The notes beneath the pieces were generated by a model, which searched no databases, was not told the DNA's origin, and saw nothing but the letters and a program-made list of their open reading frames with translations. 64,000 nucleotides of DNA, taken from Chrysogorgia sp. JL179-B06. Taxonomy: Eukaryota > Cnidaria > Anthozoa > Scleralcyonacea > Chrysogorgiidae. Of the stretch, positions 47,901 to 59,900 are shown piece by piece. A program made the position numbers and the translations under genes. The stretch spans positions 1,818,001 through 1,882,000 of the forward strand of contig JAYKKM010000054.1 of assembly GCA_035772405.1 (NCBI GenBank), in the 5' to 3' direction. Position 1 is the stretch's first letter, and each line of letters starts with the position of its first letter.

Positions 47901-50900
47901 TCTTAAAAACTTAGAGCTTCAGCGGATATTTAACAACGAACAACAGTTGCCGCAGCAGGAGAGAGCATTTCTCTGGAGGTATAGTAATCATGAAGAGACT
48001 CGGTAAACTAGAAATCGTGATTGGTCCCATGTTCGCAGGAAAAACGACAGAGACTCTTCGTAGGTTAGTCACGTTAAGTAAATCAGGGCTCAAAGTCCTC
48101 TACATGAACAACGCAGGCGACACCAGACGAACTGACCACGCGTTCTCCACACATCGTCAGACCATTGTTGTTGGATCAGACAGTTTACCTGCGAAGTTAA
48201 TCACCAACCTTCCGAGTTCTTCCGAGATAGCTGATTATGACGTCATTGGCATTGATGAGGGCCATTGGTACTCTGATCTGTCAGTTACCCGTGAATATGT
48301 CAAAGCTGGCATCCACGTCATTATTTGTGGTCTCATAACAACAGAGCACTTAAAAAGACTTGGTGAGCTCGACACGTTGTTCCCAATGGCAGACGACATC
48401 ACATTTCTAAAAGCGTATTGCGCCGTTTGTCGCGACACTTACGGAACAACTGTCGAAGCGCCATTCAATTGGAGATACAACCCAGGACCATCATTCGTTG
48501 GTGGTGCTGAGCAATATCGCGCAGTGTGCAGACGTCACCATCCTTCCACACAAAATTAGGGGTGTTCTCAATACACCCCACTTTTTTAAATTTAGACATT
48601 GGTCACGTGAAGCGTCCAATGTACAGTAGAAACATTTTTTCACACAGTGGTCAGAAGGTTTGTGAAATAAATAGAGAAAGTTTTGCAGATATTTTTTACT
48701 GAGTTAAAAACGTCTTTAAAAAATGCTAGAGCAGTTGTCGCTTCAAACGTCGTCTCAACAACGAGAGCGAGTGCTAATTCGACTTATTACTCGCTGTCTA
48801 AAAAGTCTCTTTACAATAGCGTCTCTCATGGTTACTCAACGCTGATTTATTTTTAAATTTACGAAGGCAGTGAGAGCACTGAAACCCAACGTCAAAGAGA
48901 TATTTTATTACTGTGGTAATAGCGTCGTCGTATGAGTCGCACAAGAGTGTTAGATACCCAGCGGATTTATATCTGAGCAACAGAGACTCCTGCTCTTTGG
49001 ACGTCTTGCCTGTGCCACCTGGATTCTTGAACTCAATCACAAGTCCGCTGTGCTGTCGGTTTGCATTGGCAATAATCAAGTCAGGTGTTCCACGTTGGTA
49101 ACCTTTTTTCCACGAATTTATTCTTTTACTCGAAGTGTCTTGATTCTCACCACAAGCGGCTATCAAAATAGCCTCTGGATAATATTTTCTAAGAAAACCG
49201 ACAACTTTCGTATGAAGGTCGAACTCAGTGATCATTACGAATTGATTGTGTTTGAGACCAACGTTAGCTAAACTTTTTTTAACGCTTGGTAAGACTTCTG
49301 AGTGCACCCACCTCCCGAAGTGTTTCGCACGCTCCATTTTACTCGAGAACGTTAGTGAGTAGACCCCAAGTTCGTTGATAAACGAGGCCTGCTCTATCTT
49401 CATTTTGCAATCAGGTTCGACGTGGTCGTTGACTGCATCTTTTGGTCGAGCATAACCTAGAGCGCTAGCGACTTCTTTCGCTTTGAACCATATTTCACCG
49501 TTGTGATTAACCGTCGTGATTTGGTGACCATCGAATAATTGCACCAAGTTGGTCGCCATTACTATAGCCCCGCAAAAAAAAACTACTCGACATAGGTGTC
49601 AGGTTTTTTATAGATCTGGTTTGTTGTGTACCAATGCAGCAAATACGTTTTATTAGTCTCCAGTTTTCTACGTCGTCTGAAAAAGTTTCTAATGTTACGA
49701 ACCAGTTTTCTGAACCAACCCATTTTAACTTAGGTCACGTCTCCTACCACTCCTACTTTGTCTGACTCTGGTAACATAATAGGTTTGCCGTAAGTCTTTT
49801 TAGACCTCATACCAATCTCAGCGTGGAGCTCGAGAGTCACGTCACCGCGACCAAATGACCCACCAGCTTTGAACATGTGATCAGTCGTCTTATTTATCTT
49901 ATATGTTTCATGAGGTCTCGAAAAACATGCTCCCATTTACTTTACACCATATTCCTTCATCATTTCTCCACCCATGATTATGATGTCTCGGTTTGTCATG
50001 TAACCACTCACAATTTTCACGCCGTAGAATTCTATCAACGATGGGTATGCATAAGGTGCGAGTGGTATTCTTGGTCGATGTATTCCAAAAATCGTTCCAT
50101 AAGGTGTGCCTATCTTTTTCATATTCGCTACGAAGTCTGAGTCGGCTGACTTAACGTTGTTGACCCTGACATGTGAATTATCCATTTGCCAGTGTATTGA
50201 TATCATATGCATTTTACTTATGTCAATAATACTCGGAATAGTGCATACGCTCTCCATTGCTGGGATGCTACCACCATACGCGAGTCCATTAGTCACACCA
50301 GTCTTGTACCCTATGAACTTATCCCACTGACCGTCGTCGTTTGATATAATTGTCTCCCAATTTGATCCAGCGGTGCGAGTAGGTAACCTCACCACAACAA
50401 AAATAGAAAGATCACACCATTGCATACTGGGGCAGTTAAAATGAAGACCTGACTCAAGTGGGATTGGTGTTAGCACAGGTGACAGAAAACTTTGGCTTAC
50501 ACTGCTGATGCCAATAATAGGGCCATAAGTTGAGTTGTTTTGCACTAATTTACTTGTTTCACCAATGGCTTTCACTTTGTTTGAACCATTGGTGTGAAAT
50601 TCCACATTTTTCAAGGCGTGTGTGCTAACGTTGAAGTCGAGCACAATGTTGTAGGACTGACTCTTGAGGAAACCTGATAGTAGTTGCTCTAGAGTTCTTT
50701 TATTGGTAGCGTCTGAGTCATCGACTGGGTCTGCTACGTTTTTTATCGCTGAGCCTTGCATGTCTATTATTCCAGACATCCTTCCACCAGTCGCGCTTAA
50801 TTTAGGATCTTCGTCCAGATGTCTTTTCGTTCTTTTTAGTATTTTATCGTGAGGGTCGTCAGACTCATACCCATAGTTTAGACTCATTACTACTTCAAGG

Positions 50901-53900
50901 TGTATTTGGTTAGCAGATAGCCAGAGACTGCTGAGAACCCTAAGATTATCGCTAGCGTTGTCGTGTCTGACTTACTTGTGGGAAGTGCTTTTCTCATGGG
51001 AAGTGGTGTCGCACTTTCTTGGTAAACTTTTTTAGCCACAGTCGTTGGTACCACCACATTTTCTTGGTGAGCTTTTTTCTTCACGGTTGTTGGCACTACT
51101 AATGAGTGAGTCACCACATTCTCTTGGTGGACTTTTTTAGCCGTAATTGTTGGTGTTGTTGCATTCAAGCTAGTGTTCACTCCAAATCTCATGGTCTCTG
51201 TGGCAACCTTTAATAAGTTGTTGTACCCAGCGATTTTATTCTTGAGTATCACTAGGTTACTCGGCATTAACCATGTACTTGGTGACAATGCAAGATTTTG
51301 AACAACGTTGGTGTCTCTAATTGATTTGTTCATGTTGAGGATCCATGTCGACACGTCATACTGTACAACACTGTCAGAAAACAACTTGCGGAACTCTTGT
51401 TGGGTCTCTAGACTTCCTGCAGAACCACCAACGACAGATACACGTGTTCTCGCTTGTGCACCAAGTGTGGAGTACACAAAGGACTCTATGCTCTGATTTA
51501 GATATTGCAACCCAATGTTGGTAAAACCATCTGAGAGTCGTGCGACGTATCGTTTGTAATCATTCTGAGCGTCGTTGAGTGTGAAGACTCTAGATTCACC
51601 TAAAGTGCCATCGCTCAGGACTTTATTCTGGTAGTAGTGCCTTCTGGGAATTTTGGAAGTCTTGCCATACAACTCATAAGCGTTAAATTCTCTACTTATT
51701 GACTTCATGGTCTCACCACCCTCCATTCTTCTGAGAAGTCTTCTAATGGTGAAGTACAAATGAAATCTCATCACACTTGTGACCACAGGGTGGACTTCTT
51801 GTGACACTGATAAATGTTGCAACGAAACACCACAACAGAAACTCGCACAATACGTCGCAAACACAACGCGATAGTAAGATTCGCTGTCATCCCACTCTGA
51901 CTTTGTCTTTGACGTGGTGACTCGCAAGACTGGCAGCTTTGACATGAAGTAACTGTTTTGGTTAACAAAAACTTTGAAGTTATTCACTGGATAATTCAAC
52001 ACGTTTTCCGTTGGATAGCCGTCCCAAAGTCCCCAATGGTTTTTATGACCTTTTGGCAGTGGTTGGATAGTTCCACCACCTTGCCATATTATTGGGAACT
52101 TGCTATTGTGTAGCCACTTCCACATGCTTTTATCGTTTTTGAAGGTTGTGCTGGTTATGTCTGTGCTGAGGATGTCATTGTTTCTGAAATACACGTCGAC
52201 ACTCATGATTTTACCATCTTGCAAAATATTTGGATAGAACTCAAATTTACTTAAAGTAGCGTGAGGATACTTTTTGATGAGGTCTGCCTTTGCGTCGTGT
52301 GCAGCCTTCGATGTGTTAGCCATCGCGAGTTTGTAGTACTTTCCATAGTAATCGTGAAGGGCTTTCTGCATATATAATATACTGTATGTTATACATAATG
52401 CGAAAGTTGACGGTATTCATTGAGGGTGCAGAAAAAGTTGTGTCCTTTGACAACGCAATAATGGTCACGCACGACAACCCGTGCATTATGGTCAAGACAG
52501 CCACTGTGTTTTGGGACTACCATAACACGACAAATGACTCCTATATTCGGACCTTAGTGACTATTAGACCAAAGGTAAGTAGTTATAGAAGTACTATGGT
52601 GGGTGAAGGGCACTTTAGCTTCGACACGCTAGTCAAAACCTTGAAGCTAGATCTTAGCGAGCGTGGGGTGAATCTCGAGATAGAGAAACTGTCACCCACA
52701 GGCAAATGCAGGGCCCGGGCTGATAGTGCAGTTTTCTTTTATACCCTCGGGCCTCTACTTGGTTTCGCGGGAGATGCGTTTATCGATGGTGACTCACAGT
52801 GGCACATTAGCCCGAACGAGGTCGACATGTATAAAGGTCTGAAGTACATAGAAGTTTTGTGTGACATTGTTGAAACGGAGAGCAATGTAGGTATTGATGG
52901 AAAGCGTAGCAATGTGATCACAACGTTACCAATACCCACCGAACAGTCTTTGAAGGGGTCAGTGCAACGTCATGTGGACATTGAGTCCAAGGTAAGTATT
53001 AAAAAAGGTGTTTACTCAAGTATGACGTTTCGCGTCAAGCCAAATAACGGTAGTCTCAAAATTGGTGCAGTGCTATTGGAATTGTATATTGTGTAGCCAC
53101 TCCCACATGTTTTTATCATTTTTGAAGGTTGCGTCAGTTATGTCATTGTTTCTGAAATATATGTCGACACTCATGATTTCACCATCTTGCGAAATATTTG
53201 GATAGAACTCGAATTTGCCTAAAGTGGTGTGAGGGCACTTTTTGACGTGCTCACCATCACACGTTTGTAATACTTTCCATAGTAATCACGAAGGGCTTTC
53301 TGCATATAATATACCATATGTTATACATAATGCGAAAGTTGACGGTATTCATTGAAGGCGCAGAAAAAGTTGTGTCCTTTGACAACAGTGTGATGATCGT
53401 GAGTGATAACCCATACATTATGGTTAAGACAGCTACTGTGTTTTGGGACTACGACAACGTACTGGCAAACACAATCGACTTCGAGTCCAATGGTGGTTCC
53501 TTACGGTTCTCGATACCTCAAGGACACTATGACTTCAACGCGTTGGTGTCCCGTATGAAACATACCCTAAAATTTGAGATAGAAAGACTCCCATTCTCAG
53601 GTAAGTGTAGAATCAAGGCTAGTCTCCCGTTTCGATTGCTGGGGGTCGGGCCTCTTCTCGGCTTTGCAGAGGGTACGTCGATCCCGAAGGGTGACGCGTG
53701 GCATGTCAGCCCAAACGAGGTCGACATGTACAGAGGTTTGAGGTATGTAGAAGTTTCGTGTGACATTGTTGACTCTGAGAGCAACGTGGGTGTTGATGGA
53801 AAGCGTAGCAATGTGATCACAACATTACCAATACCCACTGAGCAGTCTTTGAAAGGGTCAGTGCAACGTCATGTGGACATTGAGTCCAAGGTAAGTATTA

Positions 53901-56900
53901 AAAAAGGTGTTTACTCAAGTATGACATTTCGTGTCAAACCAAATAACGATAGTCTCAAAATTGGTGCAGTGCTATTGGAACTGTATATTGTGTGAATTAT
54001 ATGGAGCTCGGTGTGGAAACAGAACAAGGGTTGAGAGACATTTATTATAATCCTAAGACGGGGTTCAGTGGTGTAGAGAAATTGTATCAAAGTGCATTGG
54101 GAGACGGATTGAAAGTAACTAGAAAAACAGTGAAAGAATGGTTGACAGCGCAGGACACTTACACTAGGTACAAACCCATTGTGAGAAGACATAAATTCCG
54201 CGCGACTTTTGTTGGGTTTCTTGGTGAAGAGCTCCAAATGGACTTAGTGGACATGAGCAAGTACTCAAAACAGAATGGAGGGTATTATTGGATATTGACA
54301 GGCATTGAAATATTGAGTAGATACGCTTTTGGCATTGCAGTTTATAGAAAAGACACTAAGAACATGACTAAGGCTGTTGGAAAATTGTTGGTTGACTTTA
54401 AAGACCGGTTTGGAGCCACGCCTAAGTTAGCGCAATTTGATGATGGACTTGAGTTCTACAACGTTGGGGTGAAAAGTTTGCTGAGAAAACATGGTGTTGA
54501 ATATTTCAGCACTGAGAGCGATAAAAAGGCCGCTGTTGTTGAGCGTTTTAATAGAAGCCTGAAGAGTATTATGTGGAAGTACTTTTACGCTCGTGGGACA
54601 TACAAGTGGATTGACGCTTTGGATCAGTTTGTGGACAATTACAATAGCAATGTGAATCGAAGCATTATGATGAAGCCGAAGGATGTCGATAAGTCAAATG
54701 AAGCCGAAGTGTGGACCACTTTGTTTGGTCACCAATTTGCAGACACCCCATTGCCAAAGTTTAGAGTTGGCGAGTCAGTGAGAATTAGTAAGTACAAGAG
54801 TGTGTTCACAAAGGGCTATGAAGCCAACTTCACTGAGGAGCTGTTTAAAGTGGTAAAGGTTATTCGTGGCGATCCGAACGTGTACGAAATTGAGGACGTG
54901 AGCGGTGAACAGATTATTGGTAAATTTTACGAGCAGGAATTATCGCTGGTCAATAAGAAACATGGCGACGATGTGTACAGAGTTGAAAAGGTGTTGAAAA
55001 GAAAGAAAGTCAGAGGGAAGAAGATGGCGCTGGTCAAATGGTTGGGTTATGAGAGCAAACATAATTCGTGGATACCAGAAAGCGATATTCAAAATGTGAG
55101 TTAATGTAATATGACTGAAAGTGGCTTCGACAACCTTGAGATGGGTAGCTCTAACGAATACAAAGATGTCGTCGACGACGAACTAGAGCGTAGTCTTGAG
55201 AGAGCCACTAAAGATAGTGAGCTAGCTTGGGACGACCCAAACGTTACAGTCGGCGAGAGAGTTAGACTGACTAAAGTGAGGAGTGGGCTGGCTCGCGAAC
55301 ATGGTAGAAGGGAGCGCCAACGCGTGGAGGAGGCCTTTAGCAATATTGAGACGCGGATTAATGACAACGCAAAAGACTACGAAGACGTTGCGAGGAGTGC
55401 GTCATTGTTAGACACCACACGCGCGGAGTACGTCGACATACCTGGACTAACACCAATCGAGAATCGCGAGTTGAATAGCACACTCAATCCAAGCGAGAAT
55501 ATGCTGCGTGAGTCTAGAATAGGCGACGCTGGTACATTGCAAATAAAAGCAAACCATTTTCGAGACTTGATAGACAAAGCGGGTGAGAGAATGGCAGAGC
55601 TTGGTAAAAAAGATCTCACAACTGTGGGGAGCGAAGAGCACGTTAATCTAGCCGAAAGAGTGATTGGACTCATACAGGCTAAAGACGTGCTTATTGAACA
55701 GCGGGAAATAGAAGAGGTTAGAGAGCGACAAGAGATCGACACTGACAGGTTTCAGAAGTTCAAGAAACGGGCTAGAGAAAATATGGTTGGGATGAGTGCT
55801 TTAGCGATTTCAGTGGCAGCAATTGTGACGACTGTTATTATCGCTGGGAGGTCTAACGTTATGAAAGGCGCTATGGCCACGAGGTCGTTTGCACAGGCTG
55901 TTAAGAACGCAATCACGAAGATGGGTCCATGGGCTGTTGGATTAGCTAACTTAGTTTACGACGCGCTGGTGGTAGGCGCAAGGGGTCTTGCCTGGCTAGC
56001 TCAAAATCTGTGGGTGTTTGCGGTGACATTCGCGTGGCTTGCGTACAATTATCTAAACTAGAAAGCAAACGTGATTCATGGATACCAGAAAGCGATATTC
56101 AAAATGTGAGCTAATGTAATATGGCTGAAGGTGAGGAAGGTTTTGACGAGATCGAGATGGAGGACTTCGATAGACTTGATAGGTACACCGACGATCAAAT
56201 AAACGACGAACTCGAAAAAGTCACTCAAGACTATAGTTTAATCACCGATAAATACGTTGGTGATGACATGCCAGACATCGTGCGTGTCAAGCATGGCAAG
56301 TTGTATGATATAATAAATAAGTTGCAGTACGAACAGGATAGAAGAGGGGTTAGAGAAAAAGAGACGCCGTTTATTGACGATGGTAAGACGGTGACTATAA
56401 AAGTCCTCGCAGCACCAACAGAGAGCTCTAAAATAGGTTTAGACGACGCGCTTAAAGACATACCAAAAACGGAGAGACTTGGACAAACTATAAAGACATC
56501 AATAGTAAGAGACAAAAAAGACTTCTTCAAAAATGCTCTAAGATTGGACATTAGAAAGGCAGATGGACCGAACTCAAAGGAGCTCATTGATGGGTCAACC
56601 ATAACTTTCGATAAGAGGGATAAGCAAAGCGGTATTGTGTTTAGAGATGTAAAAGTTGTTGTCTCAAGGAACCAAGGTAAGACGTTTCAGTATAGCAACG
56701 CAAAAGAAGCTGTTAAAGTCGTTAAAGAGTTCAAACAACTCATCAAGCGAGCTGGAAAGGAACACAAAAACACGTCAAGTGGTGTGGTTGACGCACAGTT
56801 GAGGTCTGAGGATATAGCGCCAACAGAAGAATTGACAGACGCTATAGTCTCTACCGCTAGTGATAAGGTTGAAGCCGAAGTAGAGTCACGAGAGAGTGAG

Positions 56901-59900
56901 CTAAACGCGACGGTCGCCACTGAAGAGGAAATAAGAGAACTCGCAGGTATATTGAATCCAAGTGGTCCAAACGATGTGAAGATAAACTCCTTAGAGGTCA
57001 TGGCTGATAGCTACCGCTTGAAAGCTTTAAATGAGACTGACCCAGTGAAAGAACGGCAGTATAAAAACATTAGTGAGACAGCTGAGTTGAAAGCGGATAA
57101 CATACGACTTCAGGAGGGTCTCAAACCAGAACACGAAGAAGCTAATAAAATTATTGTCGACGAGGTCAGAAACAACGACTTGTCTAGGTTAGAGAGATTC
57201 AAGAAATGGGCTAAAGAAAATATGGTTGGGTTGAGCGCTGTGGCAATTTCAGTAGCTGGAATTGTGACAACTGTTATTATCACTGGTAGGTCTGCTGTTA
57301 TGAAAGGCGCTATGGCTACAAAGTCATTCGCACAGGCTGTTAAGAACGCAATCACGAAGATGGGTCCATGGGCTGTTGGATTGGCTAATTTAGTTTACAA
57401 TATGTTGACGTTGGGTGCGAAGGGTCTCGCATGGTTGGCTCAAAATCTGTGGGTGCTCGCGGTGGTACTTGCGTGGTTTGCCTATGACTATTACAAGCTA
57501 AAACGGTAGCGATAAAACATATGTAAAGGTATATGAACGTCACGTCGGCAGAGTTGAACCCTGGTTTTAGACGAGCGACCATGGGCGTCATAAAAGGGGT
57601 GAGAACGCAACACGTAATCACGTTGAACCCTAATAAAGTCAGTCCTGGTGAGGAACTTTACATTGATATACCGAAGCTCAAGGTTAGTAGCTGTTTGGTG
57701 CCTGGATCGTTGGGTCTAGTGTTTGACTTTAAGAATGCAAACGCCAAAAGTTGGTTCTTGAACAATGTGAGCAAGTTGTTGGTTGAGAAACTTGTTGTGA
57801 GACTAGCTGGGGAGACTGTGTATGACAACAATGGGGAAAATTACACTGGTGTTTATCGCGACCTTTGGGAGAGTGTTACTGCGCGAGACCAAATGATTGA
57901 CTATGGTATTGGTGGTGAGAACTTGAGAAAGCTAGTTTCTAAGGATGACAGTGGTGCGACGAGTGGGAACGTCGCTAAAGTTAGTGACGCGTTGATGTTT
58001 GGTGTGATTGGAACAAAGCAGCGAATTAAGCTCGGCAAGATCATGAATGACCACGGGTTGTACGCTCCTTTTAGCATGAACAACAACTTGCAGTATGTGA
58101 TCACACTTCCGAAGGCCACAGACATCATGGTGGCGCAATCCGGTAGCGCTGTGGGTGGGTACACTCTGGAGAACCTCGAGCTTGAGTACGAAACGATTGA
58201 TAACCAGGAGCTCGCTGACGAAATAGCGTCGGGCTATGCAAGTGGTCGTAGTTTGTCGTATGAGCACGTTACATTGATGAAAACCACCGAATGGGATAAA
58301 GGTACGACCATTGTGAATGAAAACGTCAATCTGCCAAGAAAAAGCATGAAGGCAATCGTGTTGCTATTCACGAATAAGGTGCGAACAGACAGCGAGGAGT
58401 TTCTTTACCCAAATATTGAGAGTGTTAGAGTCACAATTGAAGGTGTGCCAAATAGTGTGTACTCACAAGGCATCCCAAAGTCGAAGTTCTATGCAGAAGC
58501 GAAACGACTGTTTGGGTTGGGTGAAGAACACGCTCAGTTCATGACCATACAGAAGTTCTATAAAGATGGCTTTGCGTTAGTCATCGACTTGAGGAGTGTT
58601 CAAGATAATCGCAATGTCGCCACTGGCAAGAACATTGTAAACACACAATCCGGTGTGCTTCTTGAGATCACTAAGAAAGCGACGACTGCGAATGTTATGT
58701 GCAGGGTGTTTGTGATAAGTGATGGGTTGGTCAACTTTATGAACAATGGGTTGCAATCAATCCAGTATTAAATCAAACGTGAGTTAATGGAGACTCCGTT
58801 TAATATGTTAATTGTTGGTATGACAGCTTGTGGTAAGACACATTATTTGCTGGAAACATTGGAATCTGAGTACCGTGGTAAATTTGACTACATTGTGTTG
58901 ATTTGTCCTACTTTCGAGTGGAACAAAGCGTACCAAGATTGGAAATATGTGCGTGACCCTGACGTGCTAGCGATAGACTGCACACAGGACAATGTCGACG
59001 CTGTTCTCAAGTGTGTAACAAATGTTTTTAAAGGCACTAACACTCTGATTGTGTTGGACGACTGTGCGAGCTCTCAAGATGTTAAGAATAGGACTAGTCA
59101 ATTGGTCAACTTAGCTTTTAGTGCGCGACATTTTATGTTGAGCGTTATTGTCATCACACAACAACTGACGTCGATCGCAAAACCGTATAGAGAAAACATT
59201 AGTAAGCTCATTTGCTTCTACTGCCCAAGTAGAAGTGATATGAAGGTTGTTATTGACGATTACCTTGGAAACATTAGCAGAGAAAAATCGTCGGCGATTG
59301 TGACCGCATTAAAAAATAATAAGTACGCTAGACTCGAAATCTCACTGCGCTATCCGTACAGTCACGAAGTTGTTATTCCGCAATAAAATATGGGTATAAG
59401 TAATAGCGTGATGGTGAAACGCAAAAGTGAAGAAAACCCCACGATTGAGGAATTAGTTGAGGATACTCAAGCCGCTAGTGCCCCGACTGTGGAAGACGAC
59501 ATTGACGTTAGGAGAGCCGAACTTATTAGACTGTCTGGCGACGGTGTGGTGAGCCAATCTGAAGCGTATATTAAAAAAGCGTCCGCAAAGGTCATCGACA
59601 AGATATGGCGCCAATATGAGTTGAAGAGAATGGAAATCGCAAACGCTTTTCTCACCGATTTGCTAATCAGTAAATTCGCTAGCCTACTGGATGGGTTGAA
59701 CGCTATTGAGAACCCTGACGAACTAAACGACGAGTTGCAAAAAGACCCGTTATTAAAGAAAGACGTTGAGAGCATTGTCGCGATTGTGACGCCATACGTG
59801 CCTTTCTTGGGCTTGTTGTCGGGAGGAATCACAACGTCGAAATATGTGTACGATCACCATTTTAGAAAAGAGGCGACAAACGCTGAAAATAGTGAACAAA

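Noticed and set aside
53992..54000. Integrase start at the GTG at 53992
   Set aside because: Eukaryotic initiation at GTG is unlikely; an ATG lies three codons later at 54001.
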